DNA from: M3007 sp037445225
GTDB lineage: Bacteria > Bacteroidota > Bacteroidia > Chitinophagales > Saprospiraceae
NCBI GenBank assembly: GCA_037445225.1
Contig: JBBIKW010000016.1
Coordinates: forward strand, 26,000 to 89,999
DNA length: 64,000 nt
Direction of reading: 5' to 3'
The notes under the pieces were generated by a model. The model had not been told where the DNA came from and searched no databases. It saw nothing but the letters and a program-made list of their open reading frames with translations. The position numbers and the translations under genes were made by a program. Shown one piece after another: positions 28,176-37,022 of this stretch. How positions within the stretch are numbered: position 1 is the stretch's first letter; each line of letters opens with the position of its first letter.

Positions 28176-29123
28176 CTACGCCGTTACTTCTTGCACCACA
28201 AAAAAGCCATCGGTGCCTATCGGTTGATAAAGCGGCATGAGGATAAGGCCATCTTCGGGCGCGAGCACGGGGCCACAGATGTCGTCGGCCAAGTGCTCGC
28301 CGCGGCGGATGGGCTGAAAATTCGTGTATCCGGGTCGCATGCCAAAGGCATCGCCCGGCCGGATATGGTGGACATGTCGCAACCGCGTCACTCTGGGTAA
28401 GGGTTCGCAGAAGGCCCGGAGCACTCGCTCGTAGCGCGTGTCCACATCCTCGCTGCGGACGCAGCCAGCTGCGCGCAGGGTGTGAATGATGGCCGCCACC
28501 GCCCGACTCACTGAGTGCGGATCGGCATGCTGTCCCGCCTCAAAAGCAACGCCTACCGAATAGTGCGGGTATCCGCCTACTTCGAAGCGATTGGCGGCAA
28601 CGAAATGAAGCAGAGTGCCCTCCAGTCCGTCCAATAGCCCTAATACCACCGGAGCGCATAGCGCTTTAGCTAAGCGCAAGCTGGCCCGATCATCGGTAGG
28701 AATACAGAAGATGCCGCCCTCCGTAGAGGTCGTGTGTAGGTCTAAAAAGATGAGCGCCTCCGGCTTGTAGTTGAGCAGCTCCTCGTGAATAGCCGCTATC
28801 AAGGCTCCCATCTCGTGCCACTCAGCGCGGCGCTCGCAAGGCTGCATCTGCCGCCAATAGTGCAACATTTGCGGCGTCCACATCCGGTTGAGGTCGCGCT
28901 CCAAAAAGCGCTGCCCTGCGCGATATGCCTGGAGATTACCTATCAGCCCGATCAGCCGCCCTCGAAAAGTAAAATTTGGATTGATCTGGGGCTCTAGCGA
29001 TAACAATCGAAAGACCTCCTCTAAGGCGCGAACGCCTGCCGGTTCATTTCCGTGAACGGCAGCCGTCACTACCACCAAAGGGCCGGGCTCGCTCCCCGTA
29101 TATCGTCCTATTAGGCGTCTCAT
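28176..29123 (-). CDS. Succinylglutamate desuccinylase/aspartoacylase-family zinc hydrolase
   Basis: A 315-residue M14-like amidohydrolase. The zinc ligands are expected in VTAAVHGNEPAG (His and Glu) and LDLHTTSTEGG (His), with the catalytic Glu expected in the VAFEAGQH segment. The Asn/Arg pair in LERDLNRMW fits substrate binding. The C-terminal beta domain follows (PGDAFGMRPGYTNF). The substrate, an N-acyl amino acid or polyamine conjugate, cannot be read from the sequence. I set the start at ATG 29123 because the longer frame to 29240 has no homology-like content. It is divergent from the DUF4231 gene. Confidence 0.85.
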   Translation of the reverse strand: MRRLIGRYTGSEPGPLVVVTAAVHGNEPAGVRALEEVFRLLSLEPQINPNFTFRGRLIGLIGNLQAYRAGQRFLERDLNRMWTPQMLHYWRQMQPCERRAEWHEMGALIAAIHEELLNYKPEALIFLDLHTTSTEGGIFCIPTDDRASLRLAKALCAPVVLGLLDGLEGTLLHFVAANRFEVGGYPHYSVGVAFEAGQHADPHSVSRAVAAIIHTLRAAGCVRSEDVDTRYERVLRAFCEPLPRVTRLRHVHHIRPGDAFGMRPGYTNFQPIRRGEHLADDICGPVLAPEDGLILMPLYQPIGTDGFFVVQEVTA

Positions 29124-29201
29124 GCGTGCTCTGCCACAAAGATAAAACGCTCGACAATGATGTTGGTTGTGCTTTGTCGACGCAGGTGGCGGCGCGCTGC
29201 C

Positions 29202-29230
29202 TTTGAATTTAGGGGAATCGGTTACCTTTG
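29202..29230 (+). promoter_or_regulatory. Bacteroidota-type promoter before the DUF4231 gene
   Basis: A -33-like TTTG at 29202-29205 and a perfect -7 TACCTTTG (TAnnTTTG) at 29223-29230 are separated by 17 bases. The expected transcription start is a few bases downstream, giving a leader of about 30 bases before ATG 29267. Confidence 0.6.
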
Positions 29231-29266
29231 GGCATCGCAAAACTTTTGCCGCTGCATCCGAAAAAC

Positions 29267-29755
29267 ATGGAAGATTCTTGGAAAACGCTGCGCGAAACCT
29301 ATCTCCAAGAGCGCGTGAAGACCCAGATCGAATGGTACGAAAAGAAAAGCGCCCACAATAAGCGCTGGTTTTATCGGCTCCGCATTGTTGTCATCGTCTC
29401 AGGTGCACTTATTCCGCTGTTTGTGGGCTATGCCGAGGGCGATTTGGAGTGGCTCCGATATGTCGCTGGAGCACTGGGCGTAGCAATTAGTGCCTCCGAG
29501 GGCATACTGACGCTTCGGCGGTATCGCGAACTGTGGAGCACCTATCGCATCACCGCCGAGCGGCTCAACCGCGAACGCCTATTGTACGAAAACCGCGCCA
29601 CGGAAGCCTATGCCAACGACGACGAAGCGGCCTTTCGCCGGTTTGTATGGAACGCCGAGCAGATTATGTCGAGTGAAAACGAAGAGTGGCTACAGTACAT
29701 CAAACAAAGTGAAGCCCCCCCAGCCTCTGCTTCAAAGGCACTGACTACTTCGTAG
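29267..29755 (+). CDS. DUF4231-family membrane protein
   Basis: A 162-residue protein starting MEDSWKTLRETYLQERVKT. A basic helical N-terminus (QIEWYEKKSAHNKRWFY) precedes two membrane segments (IVVIVSGALIPLF and YVAGALGVAISAS), then a helical cytoplasmic part with LRRYRELWSTYRITAERLNR. This matches DUF4231, which resembles the SLATT fold implicated in membrane-linked signalling. No partner nuclease or sensor gene adjoins it. Start ATG 29267 follows the promoter at 29223-29230; the upstream in-frame codon at 29228 lies inside that promoter. Confidence 0.82.
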   Translation: MEDSWKTLRETYLQERVKTQIEWYEKKSAHNKRWFYRLRIVVIVSGALIPLFVGYAEGDLEWLRYVAGALGVAISASEGILTLRRYRELWSTYRITAERLNRERLLYENRATEAYANDDEAAFRRFVWNAEQIMSSENEEWLQYIKQSEAPPASASKALTTS

Positions 29756-29976
29756 CGCGTGCTTCGTCCGACTGCCAGAAAAGCTGTCCTCCCTTCAGCG
29801 ATACTCGCAAACAGGTGCAGCACACCCTGTCGAAAAAAAGCGCATGGTCCACCGAAAGCACTGCTACGGCAAAAAGGCGCAGCAAGACGTATCCCTCAAA
29901 ACCGACGCTCAGCCAGACCTACTCCTTTGAACAAAAGGTTGAACGTTAAAAACACCCGTCATCCGGAGCAGTATCT

Positions 29977-29984
29977 TACCTTTG
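29977..29984 (+). promoter_or_regulatory. Bacteroidota -7 box TACCTTTG
   Basis: TACCTTTG fits TAnnTTTG exactly. Transcription would start at about 29990, which argues for translation from ATG 30004 instead of the ATG at 29989. I see no clear -33 TTTG at the usual distance. Confidence 0.45.
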
Positions 29985-30003
29985 TTTTATGGGCCTAAGT
30001 GCT

Positions 30004-30435
30004 ATGCAGTATGACGAGTTTGGTTTTATTGTTCCCGATCCCGATCTGTCAGCAGACCCCCACGTGCCTATTCGCCAGTGCTTTCCGCCTGCGGGCACGA
30101 CGTACTTGGGCGGTATTAGCGACGGCTGGGAATATCGAAGCGTGTTTGCAGGCAAGACCCTGAGCGATACATTCGACATGATCCGCCGATTTTTACAAGA
30201 AGAGGGTTATGGCGATATTCCTTTGCCGGCGAACGCCGAAGAGCTACAGCTGTTTCGCAAGCCGAGACGCCCGCAATTGGAGCTGTTTGAAGAATGCGGC
30301 TACGTCCACAACCCAATCAAGATACTTTTCCCGCGCGATGCAAAGCTGAAGAATACCCTTATTCTGTGTCTGTATAACGAAGAGGCGCCCAACCACCTGT
30401 TGCGCTTCCACGGCGTGTGGAAACAGAGGCAGTGA
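30004..30435 (+). CDS. Hypothetical acidic cytoplasmic protein
   Basis: A 143-residue protein starting MQYDEFGFIVPDPDLSADPH. It has no signal or membrane segment. Notable features are IRQCFPPAGTTYLGGISDGWEY in the first third and HLLRFHGVWKQ at the end. I do not recognise a family. The start at 30004 is chosen because the -7 box just upstream makes the ATG at 29989 unlikely to be within the transcript. A protease gene follows after 37 bases, possibly on the same transcript. Confidence 0.6.
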   Translation: MQYDEFGFIVPDPDLSADPHVPIRQCFPPAGTTYLGGISDGWEYRSVFAGKTLSDTFDMIRRFLQEEGYGDIPLPANAEELQLFRKPRRPQLELFEECGYVHNPIKILFPRDAKLKNTLILCLYNEEAPNHLLRFHGVWKQRQ

Positions 30436-30472
30436 AAGCGGCTGCTGCGTTGGCAACTAAATCTTGATATAT

Positions 30473-33400
30473 ATGAAAAAGTTTTTCCTCTTAAGCGTTT
30501 TCGCTGCCCTTTTGCCGCAGCTGGTTGTGGCGCAAAGCCCCAAGCTCCACCCACCCTCTCCGAAGCCAAAAGCAGCACCGGAGCGGCTGAGGATAAACCC
30601 TTGGCCCGGTCGCTCCGGTGTGCCGTTGGCGCCTTCTCCGCTGTTGGAAGCGGCGCCATCCTATCGCCCGGTAGGGCCCTTGCGCTTGCCGAAGGGTACA
30701 ACGGAGGCGGAAACAGAGCGCGTTGCGGTTCGGGATTGGGGTTTGCCGATTTGGTTTTGCGGTCAGGTGAAGGCAGCTGAAGTCGCCGACGCCGAGCGGC
30801 CGGTCACGGAGCGGGCCCTGGCGTATCTGGCTGCGCTTCGGCCGGAGGGGGTTGAGGCACCTGAAGCGGAGTTTGTGGCCCGTCGGTCGCACACCGATGA
30901 GCAGGGCAACTGGCATGTTCGGCTGGAGCAGGTGTACCGAGGCATTCCCGTGTACGGAGCTGAGGTGATTGCGCACACGGAGGGCAGCGTCTTTACAGCT
31001 TTGAATGGGCGCTATTATCCGACGCCGACCCTTTCGTCGACGACGCCTACCCTCAGTGCTGCAGAGGCCATTGCGCATGCGCGCGCTCATTTAGGGCCGC
31101 ACAAGACGGAGTGGACCGAGGCGGAGCGCGCTTTGGTGGGTGGGCAGGAGTGTCGAGCAGAGCTAGTGATTTATCATGTGGATCGCCAGCACGATAGGGA
31201 ACGGCTGGCTTGGGTAGTTACCCTGTATGCCGACTTGTTACATCGAAAAGTGTATTTTATAGACGCTCACGACGGTACCATCTTATACCATTTCGACCAT
31301 ACTTGCCGAATATCGCCGTTTCACCCCAAGCATGCGGCTCCTGCGCAATCCCCAACAGACCCACACGACCTAGGCGACCGCGGAGCCACTTTGGCGGGAA
31401 ATCCAGTGGTCGCCAGCGGATTAGACCTTAAAAATATCCATAGGGCTTTTGGCGCTTGGCAGGAAGGGAGCACTATTTTTATGATCGACGCCAGTCAGCC
31501 CATGTTCAAGCCCTCTTCTTCGCAGATGCCTTACGACCCTGTAGGAGCCATCATAACATTGAGCGCTAAGAACACGACACCAGCTAACTCCTCCACATTC
31601 GACTACGAGCCCGTTGTCTCTGGCTCTACGGTGTTCAATAACAACAGCGCGGTTAGCGCACACTGGAACGCTATTCAGAGCTACAACTACTTCCGAACAA
31701 CTCATGGGCGCAACTCCATCAACGGCCAAGGCGGCAACATCATTTCTTTCATTAACGTTGCGGAAGAGGACGGAGGGCCCATGGACAACGCCTTCTGGAA
31801 CGGATACGCTATGTGGTACGGTGCTGGTCGAGACTACTTCTTCGACCTGGCCCGCGGCATCGACGTGGGTGCACATGAAATGGGGCATGGCGTCATTGAA
31901 AGCACGGCCAACTTGGAGTATCAAAACGAGAGCGGCGCTCTAAATGAGTCTTTTGCTGACATCTTTGGCGTAGGAGTGGACCGCGAAGACTGGCTTATTG
32001 GTGAAGATGTCGTTCGTCCGGGAGTCTCGCCTTATGGCTGCCTTCGAGACATGCAACATCCGGAGCGAGGGCTCGACCCACAACCCGGACATATGAATCA
32101 GAAATACACCGGTCCTTTGGATAATGGGGGAGTACATATTAACTCCGGCATCATCAACCGAGCCTTTGTGCTTTTTGCTACGAATGCGGCTGTCGGGTTA
32201 GACAAAGCGGAGCGCGTCTTTTATAAGGCCCTGCGCGACTACTTAGTGAAGTCAAGCCAGTTTATCGATGCCCGGCTGGCAGTCATTCAAGCGGCCACAG
32301 ACCTGTACGGCAACGCCGTTGCCAATGCGGCAGCGACGGCCTTCTCTACTGTCGGTATCGGCAGCGGTCAAGGCGGCAACTACTTAGGGCTGCTGAATGC
32401 AAATCCAGGAGAAGGCCTTATTTTGTCCAACACAAACAATGGGGCCTTGATCGAGCTGCACACCGAGACCGGTGCCTTCATCAAGACCCTCTATAACGGC
32501 GGTGTGGCTAGCCGCCCCAGCGTGTCGGACAACGGACAGCAAATTGTGTTCGTCAATAGCGAAGGGCATGTGATCGGCATCGACTTGCAACGGGTAGGCT
32601 CTTCGTACATTCATCAGGTCTATCAACTCAGCCAGTATCCCGAATGGCGCAATGTAGCCATCTCAAAAGATGGTCGTTTTTTGGCAGGTATCACGCAAGA
32701 CTTGGATAATCAAGTATATATTTTCGATTTGGCGAGCCCTATCGGAGATTTTCAGGCCTTTACGCTGTACAATCCCACCTATACAACTGGACAAGTAACC
32801 GGCGAGGTACAGTATGCCGATGTGCTCGAGTTCGATTATTCGAGCCAATACCTCATGTACGATGCCTTTAATCGCTTAGTCAACACCTCGGGGCAGACGT
32901 TGACCTATTGGGATATCGGCTTTTTGCGGTTTTGGGAGAATAACGGCTTTGCTTCGTCTACGCCCTTTATTTCCAAGTTGTTTAACAACTTGCCGCCGCA
33001 GGCTAGCGTGGGTAATCCGGTCTTTTCGCAGCAGGCTCCTTACGTCATTGCCTTTGATTTCATCGATGGCGAACAGGGTCAATACCACGTTCTGGGCACC
33101 AATGTACAAACGGGTGAGGTGAACTATTTGATACTCGACAACGGCGACTTGGGATGGCCCAGTTATATGCGTACGGATGAGCAGGTGCTCTTTCAGCGCA
33201 AGGTAGGCAATCAATACAACCTATATCGACGACAAGTTGCGCCCAACCGCATTGAGGGGATTGGTTCTTCTGCTCCGTTGGTGATTTCGTCGCACGATTG
33301 GGGGCGATGGTTTGGCTTTGGCACGCGCAGCTTGCAGGTAAGTGCTCCAGTACCGGCATCTTCTCTACTGGGCGTTTCGGTCAGTCCAAATCCCGTGTCG

Positions 33401-33616
33401 GAGGTGCTGCGCTTGAATGTTGCGCTGTCTCACTCCAGCGAGGTGGGGGTGGAAGTGGTGGACTTGCTTGGCCGTTCTTTCTTGGCGCAAAGTAGATCGT
33501 TAGCGGCTGGTGCGCAACAGCTTGAACTCGACCTTTCCGGCTTGCCTGCAGGGACGTATGTGGTGCGCCTCTGGGCGTTGAGCGAGACGGTAGCGGTTCG
33601 AGTGGTCAAGCACTGA
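30473..33616 (+). CDS. M4 (thermolysin-family) metallopeptidase with T9SS sorting domain
   Basis: A secreted 1047-residue protease precursor. Order: signal peptide (MKKFFLLSVFAALLPQLVVA), a Pro-rich stretch, an FTP/PepSY-type propeptide (about residues 85-260), the M4 catalytic domain with HEMGH (H468, E469, H472) and the third zinc ligand E492 in ALNESFAD, and VHINSGIINRAF near residue 558. After the catalytic domain comes about 300 residues with propeller-like strands (ILSNTNNGALIELHTETG). The last 75 residues form a type A T9SS C-terminal sorting domain (VSPNPVSEVLRL ... LPAGTYVVRLW). Start ATG 30473 begins the leader; the TTG at 30464 is less likely. Confidence 0.93.
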   Translation: MKKFFLLSVFAALLPQLVVAQSPKLHPPSPKPKAAPERLRINPWPGRSGVPLAPSPLLEAAPSYRPVGPLRLPKGTTEAETERVAVRDWGLPIWFCGQVKAAEVADAERPVTERALAYLAALRPEGVEAPEAEFVARRSHTDEQGNWHVRLEQVYRGIPVYGAEVIAHTEGSVFTALNGRYYPTPTLSSTTPTLSAAEAIAHARAHLGPHKTEWTEAERALVGGQECRAELVIYHVDRQHDRERLAWVVTLYADLLHRKVYFIDAHDGTILYHFDHTCRISPFHPKHAAPAQSPTDPHDLGDRGATLAGNPVVASGLDLKNIHRAFGAWQEGSTIFMIDASQPMFKPSSSQMPYDPVGAIITLSAKNTTPANSSTFDYEPVVSGSTVFNNNSAVSAHWNAIQSYNYFRTTHGRNSINGQGGNIISFINVAEEDGGPMDNAFWNGYAMWYGAGRDYFFDLARGIDVGAHEMGHGVIESTANLEYQNESGALNESFADIFGVGVDREDWLIGEDVVRPGVSPYGCLRDMQHPERGLDPQPGHMNQKYTGPLDNGGVHINSGIINRAFVLFATNAAVGLDKAERVFYKALRDYLVKSSQFIDARLAVIQAATDLYGNAVANAAATAFSTVGIGSGQGGNYLGLLNANPGEGLILSNTNNGALIELHTETGAFIKTLYNGGVASRPSVSDNGQQIVFVNSEGHVIGIDLQRVGSSYIHQVYQLSQYPEWRNVAISKDGRFLAGITQDLDNQVYIFDLASPIGDFQAFTLYNPTYTTGQVTGEVQYADVLEFDYSSQYLMYDAFNRLVNTSGQTLTYWDIGFLRFWENNGFASSTPFISKLFNNLPPQASVGNPVFSQQAPYVIAFDFIDGEQGQYHVLGTNVQTGEVNYLILDNGDLGWPSYMRTDEQVLFQRKVGNQYNLYRRQVAPNRIEGIGSSAPLVISSHDWGRWFGFGTRSLQVSAPVPASSLLGVSVSPNPVSEVLRLNVALSHSSEVGVEVVDLLGRSFLAQSRSLAAGAQQLELDLSGLPAGTYVVRLWALSETVAVRVVKH

Positions 33617-33696
33617 GGTTTGGCCCCTTCTATGGGAAGCTGTCGGCATTCGGAATGAGGGCCGGTGGCTTTCTTTTTTGTCCCAGGAAGAGGAGG

Positions 33697-34290
33697 TTAA
33701 TTCAGTAAGCGCAGAGCAGCCTTGACTAAGTCTTCTACCCGTTGCAGTTGCGGTTGTTCGCGGGCAATCTGATAAAGAGCCTTCTGTGCGGCGATGCGGT
33801 TAATTCCCAGGGCCATCAGGGCCGCCAATGCCTCCTCGCGGGCAGGTACGTCGGCCTGCGTTGAAGGCGGCAAAGTAGTTTCGGGCGTTTCTTTGACGAG
33901 CTTGTCTTTCAAATCTAAGATAATCTGCTTAGAGGCTTTCGGGCCGATGCCTTTTGCCCGCTGAAGCACGTGTGCTTGTTCGCTAACAATGGCAGCGCGG
34001 ATTTCTTCGGCACTCATGGCCGATAACAGCAGTAGGGCAGATGTTGGGCCTACTCCGGTTACGCCGATCAACTGAACGAAGAGGTTGCGCTCAGCCTCAG
34101 TAGCAAAGCCGTAGAGTGTGTGGGCGTCTTCGGTCACGTGCAAGTGAGTAAAGATCGTGGCCTCTTCCCTTTCTCGCAAGGCAGAGTAGGTGCTCAGAGG
34201 AATATTGACCCGAAACCCAATGCCGCCTACTTCCACTATTAAGTAGGTGGCGGTGCGCACGGCAATGCGGCCTTTCAGATAGGCGTACAT
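33697..34290 (-). CDS. ruvA: Holliday junction DNA helicase subunit RuvA
   Basis: RuvA tetramers bind four-way junctions and load RuvB. The 197-residue protein has domain I starting MYAYLKGRIA, the VGGIGFRVNIP strand, helix-hairpin-helix domain II with FVQLIGVTGVGPTSAL and AKGIGPKASKQII, and a flexible Pro/Thr linker before domain III (EEALAALMALGINRIAAQKAL). The length matches the family. It lies 36 bases after the start of the MORN-caspase gene's stop, in the same direction, which may be a shared transcript. Confidence 0.95.
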   Translation of the reverse strand: MYAYLKGRIAVRTATYLIVEVGGIGFRVNIPLSTYSALREREEATIFTHLHVTEDAHTLYGFATEAERNLFVQLIGVTGVGPTSALLLLSAMSAEEIRAAIVSEQAHVLQRAKGIGPKASKQIILDLKDKLVKETPETTLPPSTQADVPAREEALAALMALGINRIAAQKALYQIAREQPQLQRVEDLVKAALRLLN

Positions 34291-34325
34291 GCTTTTTTGG
34301 CAAAGAAAGTGCAGATTTGGGATCC

Positions 34326-35990
34326 TCAGCGCACTATGGAAACCGGCATGTTGGGGTCGTATCCGCCTTTAATCACAGGGCTCTGACGGTTGCCGGTATA
34401 TTCGCGTACCCTTTCGTATACGAATTCGTAGAGCTCTTGTACTGTGACGATTTTGTCGCGATTTTTATCCGCTTCGCCTTTTAAACCTCGAATGAGGAAA
34501 TGGCTAAACACGCCTTGGCGAAGCCCTGCCGACTCCAAAGAGGTCTCATCGGCTTTTGAGGACATCAGCAGTGCCGTGCCGGATATCGCTTTAGAGAGGG
34601 CTTGGTAATACTGTACCAGACCCGACTCCAAGGTACCCGATCGCATAGCGATGAGGCTTCCGGAGTGGCAGGCATCGGCGATGACCATCTTGTAGCGCGC
34701 TGTGCTTTTGTTGAAAAGTGCAGCAATTTCCTCGTGAGCGATCTTGTTATTGTAGCCGTCGAAGTCGATGGGCAGGAAAGAGCCGTTGAGGCCATGTCCG
34801 GAGAAATAAAATATGACCAAATCGTTGGTTCCGGCCTTTTCAAAGACCTCTTGCAGGGAGCCGAGGATGTTGTGGCGCGTGGCGTCTTCGTCGATGAGGA
34901 TGCGCACTTGTTCGTCGGGGAGCGCTCCGCCCTCGTAGCTTTTGAGAAAGGCGTAAAAGCGGTAGGCATCGTCATCGGTATAGCGCAGGGCGGGCATGTG
35001 GTCGTAGGCGCCTACACCAACCACCACCGCCCAGACCTTTATGTGAACAGGGGTGGGAGGAGTGGGTGCGGGCAAGGAGACAACCGGTTGGGTTTCGGCT
35101 GGCGGCCGTTTGCCGACGTATTCGCCGGCTCTCCAGTATCCGCTGATCTGCGTGCCGTCCTTTAGGTAAAGGGTGCCCTTACCCGAATAGGCGCCGTCTG
35201 CCCATTCTCCGCGATAATAGTCGCCGTTGGCGTACAGACACGTGCCTAAGCCGTGCGGTTGGCCGTTGACGAATTCCCCCGTGTATTTAGCCGAGCCCTC
35301 TCGATACACGTAGGTGCCTTTACCGTTTTGACAATCGCCCTCGATACATCCGATGCGACTGCCGTCGACAAGACCCGAGCCGATAAATTCGCCCTCGCGC
35401 CACTGACCAGTCTCCTTTCTGCCATCGGCATAGGTGCGCGTGCCGGAACCGTGGGGGTAGTTATCTTTGAATTGCCCCACGTAGACGCTGCTGTCGACAA
35501 AGTAGAAAGTGCCTTGACCGTTGAACTTTCCTCCGACAAACTCGCCTTCGTACTTGCTGCCGTCGGGGTAGGCTAAAATGCCGAATCCATCCTTGCAGTC
35601 GCCCTTTAAGCAGCCGGATTGGATGTTGGTGCCGTCGTCTTGGCGTTCTTCCTTCTTTTTGGCGATATACTCTTCTAAGATGTTGCCGTTTTCATCTACG
35701 GGCTTACCGCGCTTCCACAGCCCTGTGCGCTTTGTGCCGTCTGGATACGTCTTTGTCCCGCGCCCATCCGGATAGCGATGTTTCCATTCACCGCTGTATT
35801 TGCTGCCGTCGGTGTAGTAGCAAACGCCGATGCCGTGGATTTCTCCGTTTTTAAAATCGCCTACGTATTTAGCGCCTGAAGGATAGATATAGGTACCTCG
35901 GCCGTTGATGCAGTCTCCCTGAATACACTGCGCAGGAAGGAAAACAGCGTACATCAAGAAAAGGAACCCGAGCAATACCTTCCATTTCAT
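34326..35990 (-). CDS. Exported MORN-repeat protein with a C-terminal caspase-like (C14) domain
   Basis: A 554-residue protein with a signal peptide (MKWKVLLGFLFLMYAVFLPA). Three blocks start with a CxxGDC motif (Cys22/27, Cys127/132, Cys215/220); each contains MORN-type repeats of YPDGSKYEGEFVGG character. A Pro-rich linker (about residues 295-315) leads to a caspase-like domain with AVVVGVGAYD, catalytic His399 in FYFSGHG and Cys441 in IADACHSGS. The dyad residues are intact, so peptidase activity after Arg/Lys or Asp is plausible; the substrate is unknown. The MORN part may hold the enzyme at the cell surface or in the periplasm. No T9SS sorting domain is seen at the C-terminus. Confidence 0.85.
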   Translation of the reverse strand: MKWKVLLGFLFLMYAVFLPAQCIQGDCINGRGTYIYPSGAKYVGDFKNGEIHGIGVCYYTDGSKYSGEWKHRYPDGRGTKTYPDGTKRTGLWKRGKPVDENGNILEEYIAKKKEERQDDGTNIQSGCLKGDCKDGFGILAYPDGSKYEGEFVGGKFNGQGTFYFVDSSVYVGQFKDNYPHGSGTRTYADGRKETGQWREGEFIGSGLVDGSRIGCIEGDCQNGKGTYVYREGSAKYTGEFVNGQPHGLGTCLYANGDYYRGEWADGAYSGKGTLYLKDGTQISGYWRAGEYVGKRPPAETQPVVSLPAPTPPTPVHIKVWAVVVGVGAYDHMPALRYTDDDAYRFYAFLKSYEGGALPDEQVRILIDEDATRHNILGSLQEVFEKAGTNDLVIFYFSGHGLNGSFLPIDFDGYNNKIAHEEIAALFNKSTARYKMVIADACHSGSLIAMRSGTLESGLVQYYQALSKAISGTALLMSSKADETSLESAGLRQGVFSHFLIRGLKGEADKNRDKIVTVQELYEFVYERVREYTGNRQSPVIKGGYDPNMPVSIVR

Positions 35991-36095
35991 AACCAGCGGA
36001 TAAAGTTGGTTGAGTAAACAGTGTGAGTTTTGCGTATCTTTAAACCTATCGCCTCTAAATTTATTGCATTTTGCGCCCTTAAAAATACAGACGCG

Positions 36096-36959
36096 ATGTT
36101 TAAGAAAAGTCTTCTGGTATGGTTTGTTTCTCTGCTAATAGGGACGTCAGCGTCTGCGCAGGAGAAAAAAGTAGCCTACCGCCTTTATGATGGTCAGGGC
36201 AGAGCCGTTTCCTATGAGCGGATGCTGAAAGTGCTTAGCCGCCAGGATGTCGTGTTTTTTGGCGAGTATCACAACAATCCTATTGCACATTGGCTGGAAT
36301 TAGAACTGGTCAAGGACTTACATACGCGCCGCTCCCTAATAATAGGTGCCGAAATGTTTGAGACCGACAATCAGGCGGCTTTGAGCGATTATTTAGACGG
36401 CAAAATCGATAGACGCGCCTTAGACTCCTTGGCTCGGCTATGGCGCAACTATTCCACCGATTACGCTCCGTTGGTAGAGTTCGCTCGAACGAACCGGCTG
36501 CCAGTAATCGCCACAAACATCCCGCGCAAGTATGCTGCCGCCGTATCGCGCGAAGGGTTTACAGTATTGGACTCTTTAATGCCCTCGGAGAGGGCCTTTA
36601 TGGCACCGCTCCCCATCGCTTACGACCCAGAGTTGCCCAGCTATAAGCGCATGCGAACGATGAGGGGCGATCATGCCGGCGAAAATTTTCCCAAAGCGCA
36701 AGCCATCAAAGATGCTACCATGGCGTACTTCATTGCAAAGCATTTTGCTCCCGGCAAGCTTTTCCTACACATCAACGGCGCATATCACTCTGATCATCGC
36801 GAAGGTATCGTGTGGTATCTTAACCGACTAAAACCGGAACTCCGCTGTAAGACAATATCCACCGTCCTCCAAGCAGATGTAAATCGGTTGCATGTGGAGC
36901 ACCGCGGGCGCGCCGACTTTATCCTGTGCGTAGATGAGGATATGACCACTACGTATTAA
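36096..36959 (+). CDS. ChaN-like (DUF399) exported protein
   Basis: A 287-residue protein with a leader (MFKKSLLVWFVSLLIGTSASA). The ChaN motifs are DVVFFGEYHNNPIAHWLELEL, IIGAEMFETDNQ, RTNRLPVIATNIPR and the H-rich LFLHINGAYHSDHREGI. ChaN homologues bind haem as lipoproteins in some bacteria; here no lipobox Cys is present at the leader end, so anchoring differs. The haem role is an inference from family. Start ATG 36096 begins the leader; the upstream extension is non-homologous. A two-way terminator follows. Confidence 0.83.
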   Translation: MFKKSLLVWFVSLLIGTSASAQEKKVAYRLYDGQGRAVSYERMLKVLSRQDVVFFGEYHNNPIAHWLELELVKDLHTRRSLIIGAEMFETDNQAALSDYLDGKIDRRALDSLARLWRNYSTDYAPLVEFARTNRLPVIATNIPRKYAAAVSREGFTVLDSLMPSERAFMAPLPIAYDPELPSYKRMRTMRGDHAGENFPKAQAIKDATMAYFIAKHFAPGKLFLHINGAYHSDHREGIVWYLNRLKPELRCKTISTVLQADVNRLHVEHRGRADFILCVDEDMTTTY

Positions 36960-36963
36960 TTGA

Positions 36964-37001
36964 GAACGGGCGCGCCCTGTTGCGCAGGACGCTGCCCGTT
37001 C
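36964..37001. terminator. Bidirectional hairpin between convergent genes
   Basis: GAACGGGC at 36964-36971 pairs with GCCCGTTC at 36994-37001, and an inner CCTG/CAGG pair extends the stem. The hairpin lies five bases after the stop of the ChaN-like gene and 22 bases from the stop of the convergent sod gene. T-tracts are weak on both sides. Confidence 0.55.
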
Positions 37002-37022
37002 AAGTAGCTCTTATCTTGCGCT

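Noticed and set aside
29759..29998. Plus-strand frame between the DUF4231 gene and the next gene
   Set aside because: Arg/Pro-rich composition and no homology-like motif; a promoter -7 box lies within its end. It is more likely spacer.
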